Shown one piece after another: positions 28,101 through 36,900 of a stretch of DNA of 64,000 nt. Below the pieces are notes generated by a model. The model made no database searches. It saw nothing but the letters and a program-made list of their open reading frames with translations, and had not been told where the DNA came from. This DNA is from Pelagovum pacificum (GTDB lineage Bacteria > Pseudomonadota > Alphaproteobacteria > Rhodobacterales > Rhodobacteraceae): the NCBI RefSeq assembly GCF_016134045.1, contig NZ_CP065915.1, positions 1,364,001-1,428,000 of the forward strand, in the 5' to 3' direction. Every line of letters starts with the position of its first letter. The first letter of the stretch is position 1. The position numbers and the translations under genes are program-made.

Positions 28101-29489
28101 ATGAGCGACCGCGTCACTGACCTGCTGTCGACCCGAATGGACGCCATAGTCTCGCGCCTCAGCGATTACGTCGCCTGTCAGAGCGTCAGCGCTGACCCCG
28201 CCTTCGAACCGGGAATGGAGTCCGCGCGGCAGTTCCTGGAAACGCGCCTTGCCGAAATCGGGCTCGACAATGTCCAGCGTCTCGACGGCGGCGGCCACCC
28301 GGCCGTCTACGCCGACTGGCTGCACGCGCCGGGCAAGCCGACACTCATCGTCTACGGACATTACGATGTGCAGCCTCCCGATCCGCTGGACGAGTGGCAG
28401 ACCGAGCCCTTCACTCTTACCGAAAAGGACGGTCGCCTTTACGGACGCGGAGCTTCGGACAACAAGGGCTCCTCCACCATCGCGTTGGAATCCCTCGCCG
28501 GATATCTCGAGGTCGAGGGTGGCTTTCCGTTCAACCTCCGCTGCCTGTTCGAGGGTGAGGAAGAGGTCGGGGCTGCCACTTTGCCAGTGATCTTCGAGCG
28601 CTACCGCGACCTGCTGCGGGGCGACCTCGTGCTCTCGGCGGACGGCGGGCGCAACGGCTTCTGGCCGGCGATCAACGTGGGCTGCCGGGGGGTGACGGCG
28701 CTCGAGGTCACTCTAAAAACCTCCGCCGTGCGTGACCTGCACTCGGGCCGCTACGGCGGTGTGACGCGCAACGCGCTGCACGACATGACCGCACTGCTCG
28801 CCTCGCTCCACGACGACGAGGGGCGGGTTAGTGTCGGCGGCTTCTTGCCCGACGCCGCGCTGCCGACCGAGGAGGCCCGCCGCCACGTGGCCGAGCTGGG
28901 TCTGGACGAGGACGAGCTATTCGCCAGCTTCGGCGGTACGCCCCATGGCTGGCCCGGATACAGCGCGATCGAGCGGCTGATGCTGCTGCCCACGCTGGAA
29001 ATCAACGGCATGTGGGGCGGCTACATCGGGCCCGGCGGCAAGACCGTGATCCCCAACGCCGCCCATGCGAAGGTCACTCTGCGCCTCGTCCCCGGCCTCA
29101 GCCCCGCCGATGCCCGCAAGGCCGTGGTCGACCACCTCCAAGCCCATGCGCCCGAAGGTACGACGGTTAGCGTGTCCGCTGAGAGCGGCGGTGCCCCGGC
29201 CTACAACCTGGGCGAGGACAGCCCCCTGGTGATCGCCGCCGACCGGGTCCTGCGCGAGGTGACGGGTGAGACCCCAGTGCGGGTGCGTAGCGGCGGCACC
29301 TCTCCGATCACAGCGACGATCCGCGAGAAGCTTGGTATCGACACGCTGATGTTCGGCTTCAGCCTGCCCGCCGACGGTGTCCACGCCCCCAACGAATCCT
29401 ACGCGATCCAGAGTATCCGCGAAGGCATCGTCTGTTGGCCGAAGATGCTGACCGAGCTGGGTCGGATTTGGGACGCAAAGACCAATTGA
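28101..29489 (+). CDS. M20 family metallopeptidase (dipeptidase-like)
   Basis: A 462-aa zinc peptidase/deacylase of family M20. Metal ligands are visible in YGHYDVQPP (His and Asp), GRGASDNKG (bridging Asp), CLFEGEEEVG (catalytic Glu and ligand Glu) and the C-terminal GVHAPNESY (His). A dimerisation lid domain lies between about 200 and 370. ATG at 28101 follows AAAGGACC; the upstream extension lies inside the permease gene. It is expected to act in the cytoplasm on the compound imported by the adjacent ABC system, splitting a dipeptide or N-acyl/N-carbamoyl amino acid. Confidence 0.9.
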   Translation: MSDRVTDLLSTRMDAIVSRLSDYVACQSVSADPAFEPGMESARQFLETRLAEIGLDNVQRLDGGGHPAVYADWLHAPGKPTLIVYGHYDVQPPDPLDEWQTEPFTLTEKDGRLYGRGASDNKGSSTIALESLAGYLEVEGGFPFNLRCLFEGEEEVGAATLPVIFERYRDLLRGDLVLSADGGRNGFWPAINVGCRGVTALEVTLKTSAVRDLHSGRYGGVTRNALHDMTALLASLHDDEGRVSVGGFLPDAALPTEEARRHVAELGLDEDELFASFGGTPHGWPGYSAIERLMLLPTLEINGMWGGYIGPGGKTVIPNAAHAKVTLRLVPGLSPADARKAVVDHLQAHAPEGTTVSVSAESGGAPAYNLGEDSPLVIAADRVLREVTGETPVRVRSGGTSPITATIREKLGIDTLMFGFSLPADGVHAPNESYAIQSIREGIVCWPKMLTELGRIWDAKTN

Positions 29490-29502
29490 AGAAAGATCAG
29501 CC

Positions 29503-30621
29503 ATGAAAGTCATCGTCATCGGCGCCGGGATCATCGGCGCCTCCATCGCGTTTCGTATGGCCGAGGCGGGGGCCCAGGTGACCCTGGTCGAGGCCCACCG
29601 GGTCGGCAGCGGCACCTCCTCCACCAGCTACGCTTGGGTCAATGCTTGCGAGAAGCTCACCTCGCGCGCCTATTTCGATCTCAACTTCGCCGGGGTGAAG
29701 GCGCACCGCCGACTCGCCGGCGAGATCGAGGGCGCCAACTGGCTCCACCGCCCTGGCGTCGTCCAGTGGAAGGACGCGGGCGCCGAGGCCGCAGGCTTCG
29801 ACGAGGGCAATTTCGACAAGCTCGAACGGCTTAAGAGCTGGGGTTACCCCGCCGATGCGATCACCGCCGAGACGCTGGCGCGGCTCGAGCCGGACGTGGA
29901 CCTGTCCACCTTCACCGAGACCGGCGCGATCCACTACCCCGAGGACGGCTGGCTCGACTCGCCGGTCTACGCCGGGGCCATCGTCGCCCGCGCCCAGCGG
30001 CGCCATGAGTTGAGGCTGCTCACCGGCACCAAGGTGGCGCGCCTGCTGGTGCGGAACGGCAAGGCGGCGGGTGTCGTGCTGAACGACGGCACCGAGATAG
30101 AGGCCGACCGTGTGGTCAACAGCGCCGGCCGCTGGTCGAACGAGGCGGTGGGCGCGGCCGAGCACGAGCTTCCGCTGGCGCCGACCGTCGGGCTGATCGC
30201 CTACACCGCCAGCAGCGACACCAGCCTGCGCCACGCCCTGCGTACGCCGCTTGTCAACTGCCGCCCCGACGGGGCGGGCCGCATCCTGCTGCGCGCCAAC
30301 GACATCGACAAGACGCTGGCCTTCGACACCCCCGCAACCCCTGACAACCCCGCCGCGCAGGAGCTGTTGTCGCGGATGATCCGCCTTATGCCCTCGCTGA
30401 CGGGGCTGCATGTAGAGGCCGTGCGAACTGCGATCCGCCCGATCCCCAAGGACGGGCTCTCGGCCATCGGGCCCCATCCGGCGCTCGATAATTATTACGT
30501 AACCGTTACCCACAGCGGCGTGACGCTCGGCGCCTTCATCGGCGAGGCTGTGCGCGACGAACTGCTGCACGGCCGCTCGGTCCCCGAGCTGGCTGAGTTC
30601 CGCCCGGCGAGGTTCTTCTAG
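29503..30621 (+). CDS. FAD-dependent oxidoreductase (DAO family), paralogue of 21389
   Basis: A 372-aa flavoenzyme closely related to the product of 21389: the two share the GAGIIGASIAFRMAEAGAQV-type Rossmann start, the GAGTS/GSGTSSTSYAWVNACE region, LAPTVGLIAYT and the IRPIPKDGLSAIGP/THSGVTLGAF C-terminal segments. It differs in the loop around residues 80-100. Two DAO-type subunits in one operon resemble opine or octopine oxidases and N-methyl amino acid oxidases, but no small [2Fe-2S] OoxA-like partner is seen. It is 13 bases downstream of the peptidase and directly abuts the opine-dehydrogenase-family gene. Confidence 0.86.
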   Translation: MKVIVIGAGIIGASIAFRMAEAGAQVTLVEAHRVGSGTSSTSYAWVNACEKLTSRAYFDLNFAGVKAHRRLAGEIEGANWLHRPGVVQWKDAGAEAAGFDEGNFDKLERLKSWGYPADAITAETLARLEPDVDLSTFTETGAIHYPEDGWLDSPVYAGAIVARAQRRHELRLLTGTKVARLLVRNGKAAGVVLNDGTEIEADRVVNSAGRWSNEAVGAAEHELPLAPTVGLIAYTASSDTSLRHALRTPLVNCRPDGAGRILLRANDIDKTLAFDTPATPDNPAAQELLSRMIRLMPSLTGLHVEAVRTAIRPIPKDGLSAIGPHPALDNYYVTVTHSGVTLGAFIGEAVRDELLHGRSVPELAEFRPARFF

Positions 30622-31662
30622 ATGCGTATCGCGATCCTGGGTGCCGGCGCCGCCGGCTATGCCAACGCCGCCTACCTCATGGACCGCGGCCATGAGGTCG
30701 TCCTCTGGTCGCCATCGGGCGCCAGTACCGCGGCCCTGCGCGACGGCGCGATCCTCTGCGAAGGCGAGGTCGAGGGCAGCTTCCGGCCCCACATCGCCGA
30801 CACCTGCGCCGAGGCCGTAGCGGGCGCGGCCATCGTCATGATCACGCTTCCCGCCAACGGCCACCGCGCGGTCTACGACGCGCTTGTCCCGGCCCTGAGC
30901 GACGGCCAGCTGGTGATCATCAGCGCTCAGCCGATCCTCGCCGGCTACCGGCTGAGCGACGCCGTGGTGGCGCGGGGCCTCGACGTGCCGGTAATGGTCT
31001 GGGGCACGACGCTGCTGCGTTCGCGCCGCCACGAGGGCACCAAGGTGCGCATCAACACCATCCGCCGCCGCATCGATGCGGCGGTCACGCCCGCCGACGC
31101 GCCGGTGCAGTCGCTCTGCACGGAGGTCTTCGGCGACCACTTTCAGATGCGCGACGGCCTGATGGCGGTCTCGCTTGCCAACATCAATCCCCAGTGTCAC
31201 CTGGCGCTCGCCCTCACCAACATCACTCGGATGGAGCGGCGTGAGGCCTGGGGGCAGGGTGAGAACCTCACCTCCTCGGTCTCCCGACTGATGGCGGACC
31301 TCGACGCGGAGCGGGTGGCGATCGGTGCGGCCATGGGCATCGAGGTGCGCTCTCTCGCCGAGCACTACCACCTGACCTACGACATTCCCCGGGCCGCGTT
31401 CGAAATCATGGCCGAGGCGGTGCGTGACATGGGCCCCGGCCAGCTTGGCCCAACCACTCCGAACAGCCGCTACGTGCTTGAAGATGCGCCCTTCGGCCTC
31501 GTCGCGCTCGTGGCACTTGGGCGCGCGACAGGGCGCGAGGCGGTGCTGCACTCCGCCGGACTTAGGCTGCTGTCTTCGCTCTACGGGCGGGACTTCGAGG
31601 CTGAAAACGACTTGCTTGAGGGTGTCGACGTCAGCGCGCTGGTGAGGAAGGCGACCGTCTAG
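30622..31662 (+). CDS. NAD/NADP octopine/nopaline dehydrogenase family protein
   Basis: A 346-aa dehydrogenase. An N-terminal Rossmann domain (AILGAGAAGYANAAYLMDRG) leads to an all-helical opine-dehydrogenase C-domain with the family-typical SRYVLEDAPFGLVALVAL block near residue 290. Enzymes of this family join or split an amino acid and an oxo-acid through a secondary amine (opines). The start codon follows the previous stop with no gap. As the last gene of the operon with two FAD oxidoreductases, an importer and a dipeptidase, catabolism of an opine-like compound is the simplest reading; biosynthesis cannot be excluded. Confidence 0.86.
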   Translation: MRIAILGAGAAGYANAAYLMDRGHEVVLWSPSGASTAALRDGAILCEGEVEGSFRPHIADTCAEAVAGAAIVMITLPANGHRAVYDALVPALSDGQLVIISAQPILAGYRLSDAVVARGLDVPVMVWGTTLLRSRRHEGTKVRINTIRRRIDAAVTPADAPVQSLCTEVFGDHFQMRDGLMAVSLANINPQCHLALALTNITRMERREAWGQGENLTSSVSRLMADLDAERVAIGAAMGIEVRSLAEHYHLTYDIPRAAFEIMAEAVRDMGPGQLGPTTPNSRYVLEDAPFGLVALVALGRATGREAVLHSAGLRLLSSLYGRDFEAENDLLEGVDVSALVRKATV

Positions 31663-31903
31663 ATAAAACTAAAGGGGCCTCTCACGGGCCCGGCTGTCCC
31701 CCCCCGAAGACGTCTGCGGTGCCTGGGGCTACGAGCAACACGAGGACATGGCTTAATAATCAGGCGGGAGTTTCGATTCTGAAGATTCCCGGATCGACAG
31801 GATCATCGAACGCTGCGATCGGGTTGCGAAGAAATAGACCCCGCGCCCAAGCAAACACGTGTCGTGCTACGACTTGAGCCTCCTAAGGACGTTTTCCAAG
31901 ACC

Positions 31904-33157
31904 ATGCATGACGACCCGTTCTTCGGCTTCGATTCCTACCATCTGACGTTGGCCGTGTTGGGGCTGGTCGTGATCCTCGCCCGCTGGGTGCCGCGCCTCG
32001 TATCGCAGCGGGAACCAGCGGCTGCTCCTCTGATGCTGCTCTTCGGGGCAACTGCGAGCCTGCTGCTGCCGGAAGTCACGTTACTGCCCGACCCGCGCTC
32101 CGCCCCTCTGGCTTGGGAGCTGGCGAGTGAACTGACGGTGATCGTAGCACTCTTCGGTGCCGGTTTGCGGATCGACGCCCTCGGACCTTGGCCGCGCTGG
32201 ATGCCGACGGCGCGGCTCCTCGTTCTCGCAATGCCGCTGACAATCGCAGCAGTGGCGTTCCTCGGCGCAAGCCTCGCTGGCATGACCCTGGCCGCCGCAA
32301 TTCTGCTTGGCGCGGTGCTCGCGCCGACGGACCCGGTCCTCGCCGGGGACGTGCAGGTCGGCCCGCCGCACGAGGGAGAGGAGCACCCGGTTCGCTTCAC
32401 GCTGACGACCGAGGCGGCGCTGAACGACGGGCTGGCCTTCCCTTTCGTCTATCTTGGCCTGCTCGTCGCCGCCGAAGGAACGGGTTTCGTGGACTTCCTG
32501 ACCGACTGGCTCCTGCTCGATGTGATCTGGCGCATCGCGGTCGGCGCGCTGCTTGGCTGGCTGGGCGGGCGGGCACTTGGCTGGGTCCTGTTCCGTCTGC
32601 CGTCCGAGGCGCCGCTCGCCGAAACGGCATCGGGTATCATCGCGCTGGCCGGCATTCTTCTCTGCTATGGCTCGACCGAACTGGCAGAAGGCTACGGCTT
32701 CATTTCGGTCGCGGTCATGGGCCTGACCTTGCGCCGGATCGAGGAACACCACCAATACCATCGGCGCCTCCATGACTTCTCCGAGACCATCGAGCACGCG
32801 CTGACCGCGGTCCTGCTGGTCGCGCTCGGCACGATGCTGCCATTGCTTCTGGGTGCCCTTACTTGGCCGCTGGTGGCCATCGCGGTCTTGGTATTGGCGA
32901 TCGTCCGGCCGCTGGCTGCCTGGATTTCGCTGTGGGGCGCGGGGCTGGGACGGAATGACCGCGCCATTGTCTCTGTCTACGGCGTCCGCGGCGTAGGTTC
33001 GATCTATTGCCTTTGCTACGCCGCAAGCCATATCGAATTCCGCGACGAGGCGGCACTCTGGTCGCTGGTGGCCTTGGTGATCCTGATCTCGGCCGTCCTC
33101 CACGGCTTCACGGTCGGCAGGGCGCTGGAGCATGCGAGCAAGGGGGGCAATGGGTGA
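31904..33157 (+). CDS. CPA1-type sodium:proton antiporter
   Basis: A 417-aa cation/proton antiporter with about 12 membrane segments. The unwound-helix motif LAPTDPVLAGDV and the ion-binding region TEAALNDGLAFPFV are clear CPA1 (NhaP-like) signatures, and GVRGVGSIYCLCYA marks a later conserved helix. ATG at 31904 is used; a GTG at 31859 is an alternative with no obvious benefit. It stands alone between the opine operon and a low-GC islet. Some members carry K+/H+ rather than Na+/H+ exchange. Confidence 0.9.
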   Translation: MHDDPFFGFDSYHLTLAVLGLVVILARWVPRLVSQREPAAAPLMLLFGATASLLLPEVTLLPDPRSAPLAWELASELTVIVALFGAGLRIDALGPWPRWMPTARLLVLAMPLTIAAVAFLGASLAGMTLAAAILLGAVLAPTDPVLAGDVQVGPPHEGEEHPVRFTLTTEAALNDGLAFPFVYLGLLVAAEGTGFVDFLTDWLLLDVIWRIAVGALLGWLGGRALGWVLFRLPSEAPLAETASGIIALAGILLCYGSTELAEGYGFISVAVMGLTLRRIEEHHQYHRRLHDFSETIEHALTAVLLVALGTMLPLLLGALTWPLVAIAVLVLAIVRPLAAWISLWGAGLGRNDRAIVSVYGVRGVGSIYCLCYAASHIEFRDEAALWSLVALVILISAVLHGFTVGRALEHASKGGNG

Positions 33158-33169
33158 AGACGGGCGGAG

Positions 33170-33186
33170 AGCGGACCTTCGCTGCG
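33170..33186 (+). repeat. Dispersed intergenic motif, copy 2
   Basis: AGCGGACCTTCGCTGCG; see the 16770 copy. It lies just past the antiporter stop. Confidence 0.45.
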
Positions 33187-33215
33187 GTGACAGCTAACGT
33201 CCGAAAGGGGCGGAA

Positions 33216-33232
33216 AGCGGTCGTTCGCTGCG
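33216..33232 (+). repeat. Dispersed intergenic motif, copy 3
   Basis: AGCGGTCGTTCGCTGCG, 46 bases after copy 2 in the same orientation. Confidence 0.45.
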
Positions 33233-33381
33233 CTTGTCACCAACCGCAGCAGTGCGCAGTAAGCTACCGGTCGGGATGCCGCTTCTGGTCGACGGGAAAG
33301 CGCAGCTTACGTGATATCTATGTGGAAGTGGTTCTTTCCAATGATTACGGTCTCCATCAGTGGAATTGAGGGACTGGTTGC

Positions 33382-34281
33382 ATGAACCGCCGGTATTATT
33401 GGACCAAGACTTGGGGTGCCCCCGACATCCCAGAGTATGATGCGTTGGCACTAAGCCACGAAGGTACCCGCCAACGGATACTGGGCTACATCCAGCCTGG
33501 AGATATCATTGTTTACCTGACTAGTGACGCCAAAGAATCTGATCCGATGCTGCGCGGGCGGCTCGCTGGAGCCGTCGAGATTGCCGATCCCGTCTTAGAA
33601 GTGGATGTCGAATTTCTGCGACCAAACGAGAAACGACCGCCCGAGCATTATCGGGATGGAGACGGGCGGTTCCGTTGGCCTTATGGCATCGCCGTTTCAC
33701 GGACTTGGGTCTTCATTGAGCAGGAAAGCAACGATACATTAATTCCAGATCACGCGGACAAGCGCATGCAGGGCGCGGCAAGCATTCACGAGATGCGACC
33801 GGAAGAGATCGGTCGTCTTATGTCGCTTGATGTTCGAGAACAGGTGAAGGGCGGGGCGACCGCAAAGTTGCCATTTCAGGGCTCACTCCATCGTCCCTGG
33901 CGCCAACAGGCCGGGATGCGCAAGGCGGCAAACGTGAACCCCGGCACGCATCTCTACATCGCACAGATCTATGATGCTCATGGTTTGACGTTTAAAGTCG
34001 GCTCCGGGAAGGTCGCAGACAGAGTTGATGAACTAAACCGCTACCGCCGTCTGACCCAAGGAGAGGCAAAATGGTCCGAAAGGTCATCGAGCCAATTCGC
34101 CACAGTCGCTGGCGCCCGAGCAGCTGAAGACTTTATCCTTTTTGAAGCAAAAAAGGCTGGGTATGGGTCTGACGATCACTCAGAGTTTCTTGTTGGGATT
34201 TCGAGCCGCGACCTGAATGCGCTCTATGCGAAGTCCATCGAAATCGGCCTGGCCGTGGATGCAGAAGAGACGATCGTTTGA
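33382..34281 (+). CDS. Putative EVE/PUA-like domain protein with C-terminal GIY-YIG-like (T5orf172-type) domain
   Basis: A 299-aa protein of markedly lower GC than its surroundings. The N-terminal half (about 1-150) opens with YYWTKTW and has RQRILGYIQPGDIIVYLTSD, then LRGRLAGAVEIADP and WPYGIAVSRTWVF, a pattern like EVE/PUA-fold domains that read modified bases. The C-terminal part (about 188-285) has LYIAQIYDAHG, then FKVGSGKVADRVDELNRYRR and a later AAEDFILFE and SEFLVGI, resembling GIY-YIG/T5orf172 nucleases. Both domain calls are from pattern recognition and are tentative. If right, this is a modification-dependent nuclease architecture. No nearby methylase was found; a KAP NTPase follows. 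Confidence 0.5.
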   Translation: MNRRYYWTKTWGAPDIPEYDALALSHEGTRQRILGYIQPGDIIVYLTSDAKESDPMLRGRLAGAVEIADPVLEVDVEFLRPNEKRPPEHYRDGDGRFRWPYGIAVSRTWVFIEQESNDTLIPDHADKRMQGAASIHEMRPEEIGRLMSLDVREQVKGGATAKLPFQGSLHRPWRQQAGMRKAANVNPGTHLYIAQIYDAHGLTFKVGSGKVADRVDELNRYRRLTQGEAKWSERSSSQFATVAGARAAEDFILFEAKKAGYGSDDHSEFLVGISSRDLNALYAKSIEIGLAVDAEETIV

Positions 34282-34423
34282 CGTCAGCTGACGGTCCACC
34301 CTCTGCGTGCTGCCGTATCTTGGGTCACGCTCCCCAAGGGCTAGAAGTGGCCACTCTCTGCACTTGCTCGCGGCAGCAACAACGGGCTGGGTGCGACTTC
34401 TGTCCCACAGTCACGGGGCGGAT

Positions 34424-34440
34424 TCCGGACCTTCGTTGCG
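34424..34440 (+). repeat. Dispersed intergenic motif, copy 4 (diverged)
   Basis: TCCGGACCTTCGTTGCG, in the 270-base gap between the fusion-protein gene and the KAP NTPase gene. The gap otherwise shows no gene. Confidence 0.35.
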
Positions 34441-34551
34441 CTGGGCACGAACGACGGCGAAGCGCAGGAAGCGGACTTCGCAAATTTCACAATCTGTCAC
34501 CTTTCGGGACGTTCCCGGCCTAAAGACAGCGTCCACAAATGGTGGTAGGGG

Positions 34552-36594
34552 ATGGAATGCCAGGGACGGCACCAACCCACGACTATGGTCCCAAGTAACA
34601 GCATTTTGGCGGACCAATTCATGTATGAAACAGCCAGAAACCAGATTAGACACTTCCTCTCAAATTGGACAAATTCCACCGACAACCCCAAATTCGCCGT
34701 TTTGATCGAAGGGAAGTGGGGCTGCGGCAAGACGCATTTCATTCAAAGCCTGGTCTATCAGCCTGACTTCACCAAGCGCAAAATAATCTACCTCTCGCTA
34801 TTCGGCGTTGGCAGTATGCAAGATTTTGAGCGGCAGTTGTTCTATGCAGCGTCTTCCAAAGCTACGAAGTTCATACATCAAGGGGTCGGCTTTGCTTCCT
34901 CCTTGTTCTCTGGCGCTATTTCTGTCGGCTCCGGTGGCATATTTTCGGGGTCAGCAGACATCGGCAAGGCTGTTGAAAGCACACTTGGTCAGGTGACCAA
35001 AGCTGTTGATGCGATCAATGACGCACTGGTCATAATAGATGACCTCGAACGTTGTGGGTTTGAACAATCAAAATTGCTTGGCGTCCTCAATCGCTACATC
35101 GAACATGGCAACGCACGGGTCATTCTGGTCGCAAATACAAGCCGGGTCAAAGACGTAAAGTTTAACGAGTTCAGGGAAAAGGTTGTCGGTCAATCCTTCG
35201 AAATCCCACCTGACCCAGAAACTGCGGTAGCGTCCTTCATCAGCGAGATGTCAGAGACGAAAGCCAAGCAAGTGATCGTCGCTCGAACGGATCTAATTGA
35301 AGAACTCTACCGTCTCTCGCAATTCAATAACCTTCGGGCAATTCGTCAGTTCTTGTGGTTTCTTATCGGCATGATTGATGCTGCCGACGAACAATATCTA
35401 CACAATACTGAATTGATGGATAGCTTGACAACGCAAGCATTCATATTCTTCATGGAGTTCAAATTGAACTTGGGAGGCTCAGAATATGCGCTCACCCCTA
35501 TTGATCTTCTCTCCGAGTATGGTGGCCACGATCCCGAAGACCGAAGCTTCTATACGTTCAAGATCAAAGATGATGAGCCCGACACCCCCAAGCGTAAAGT
35601 GATCCTCAAATACAACCTCGTGACTGGTATCCGAACATCCGTGACAATCCGTCAGTGGATCGACATTCTGAATAGCGGAACGGTCGATCCCGAACGGTTC
35701 AATAGCGAACTGGCAGGCGCATCCGAAGTTAACGGTCCGGACAGTTGGCCCTCTTGGAAACGGCTTTGGCATATTTGGAGTTGGGACTTTTCGGACGGGT
35801 CGGTCAAAGAATTCGACGCCGACATCACCGACATCCTAAAGGGTATTGAACAAGGTAGGTATCAGAACCCAGTTGTCGTAATGCATGTCGTAGGCGTTAT
35901 CTTAATGTTGCTGAACGAGGGATTGATTAAAGATGCCACGGATGGCTGGGTTCAAAGACTCAAGCGATATATTGATGAAGTAGTCACTCCTGGCCTTGAC
36001 CTTGAAAGCTTTAGTTCAACCCGTTGGAATTTTGACTCTGGATATGATGGTTTGGGCTATGTTCGTCGCGACGAGCAGGACTTCAAGGAAGTGCTGTCTC
36101 ATTTGCAGGAGGCCGCAAAGAACTGGTACGCTAACTGGAAAGCCCAACCGGTTGCAGATCATTTAATCGAGACACTGAAAACAGACTACTTTGAGTTTCT
36201 AGGGGACCTAACCTACATCAACGGCAAGGGCACCCAAAGATTCTTTCGCGAGCCTATATTGCAGAGCATCGATCCTGGGAACTTCGTCGCCGCTTGGTTA
36301 TCCCTTGGTAGGGAAAAAGAACGGATGCTGACTGGGTATTTTAAAGATCGCTATGACAGCGTGCCACAACTAATCCTGACCGAAGGCCCCTGGTGGCAGA
36401 GCGTAGCAGACTGCCTTTCCGTCAAGATCGACAAAGAGGAAATAATGCCGCGTAAAGCCCAGATGCGCGGTTTGGTGAAGGGGATCGCCAACTTGGTGGA
36501 TGAAAGACTATGTAAACAGCGACTGCGTGGTCTGTTGACCGGCCAAGAGTGCCAAAGTGAAATCGACCTCAGTTGGACACTCAAACAAACGTAA
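34552..36594 (+). CDS. KAP family P-loop NTPase
   Basis: A 680-aa NTPase of the KAP group of STAND-like P-loop proteins. Walker A is IEGKWGCGKTHF (52-63) and Walker B is ALVIIDDLERCG (158-169), with the IDDLxRC form diagnostic of KAP. A Gly-rich hydrophobic stretch (about 110-132) between them suggests the membrane-embedded insertion typical of the family. The ~450 C-terminal residues are unassigned and helical in look. The start is uncertain: ATG at 34552 has GGTAGGGG touching it, and ATG at 34585 is an alternative. GC is clearly lower than in the flanks, indicating transfer. KAP NTPases occur in plasmids and phage-defence loci. Confidence 0.78.
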   Translation: MECQGRHQPTTMVPSNSILADQFMYETARNQIRHFLSNWTNSTDNPKFAVLIEGKWGCGKTHFIQSLVYQPDFTKRKIIYLSLFGVGSMQDFERQLFYAASSKATKFIHQGVGFASSLFSGAISVGSGGIFSGSADIGKAVESTLGQVTKAVDAINDALVIIDDLERCGFEQSKLLGVLNRYIEHGNARVILVANTSRVKDVKFNEFREKVVGQSFEIPPDPETAVASFISEMSETKAKQVIVARTDLIEELYRLSQFNNLRAIRQFLWFLIGMIDAADEQYLHNTELMDSLTTQAFIFFMEFKLNLGGSEYALTPIDLLSEYGGHDPEDRSFYTFKIKDDEPDTPKRKVILKYNLVTGIRTSVTIRQWIDILNSGTVDPERFNSELAGASEVNGPDSWPSWKRLWHIWSWDFSDGSVKEFDADITDILKGIEQGRYQNPVVVMHVVGVILMLLNEGLIKDATDGWVQRLKRYIDEVVTPGLDLESFSSTRWNFDSGYDGLGYVRRDEQDFKEVLSHLQEAAKNWYANWKAQPVADHLIETLKTDYFEFLGDLTYINGKGTQRFFREPILQSIDPGNFVAAWLSLGREKERMLTGYFKDRYDSVPQLILTEGPWWQSVADCLSVKIDKEEIMPRKAQMRGLVKGIANLVDERLCKQRLRGLLTGQECQSEIDLSWTLKQT

Positions 36595-36642
36595 GCCTAT
36601 CTAACCAATCCGGCGCGGTACCAATGATCGCTGCGTGCTGGG

Positions 36643-36659
36643 AGCGGTCATTCGCTGCG
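36643..36659 (+). repeat. Dispersed intergenic motif, copy 5
   Basis: AGCGGTCATTCGCTGCG, the copy closest to consensus. Confidence 0.45.
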
Positions 36660-36688
36660 CGATCCATGAACGGCAGCAAAGGGCCGGG

Positions 36689-36705
36689 AGCTGACCTTGG
36701 CTGCG
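36689..36705 (+). repeat. Dispersed intergenic motif, copy 6 (diverged)
   Basis: AGCTGACCTTGGCTGCG, 46 bases from copy 5, the same spacing as copies 2 and 3. Confidence 0.35.
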
Positions 36706-36900
36706 AGGGTGGCCATAAGCGACCCTTCCCAAACATTTGCTGCGCGCATATCGTAGCCTATGGAATGAAAGTGCCGATTGGCAGGCAGAGATGATGCTCA
36801 CGGCGCGCGTCATATTCGACGCGCTAATCACTCGTAGGGCAGGAGAAATGACGGCAAGCGCCATTGCCGACCTATCCTGCGTCGATCTCGTTTTCAGGCA

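Larger units (their letters stand above)
36595..36900. other. Gene-free spacer with repeat copies
   Basis: This 306-base gap between the KAP gene and the convergent isoaspartyl peptidase gene holds two copies of the dispersed motif and no supported gene, RNA or terminator. Confidence 0.5.
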
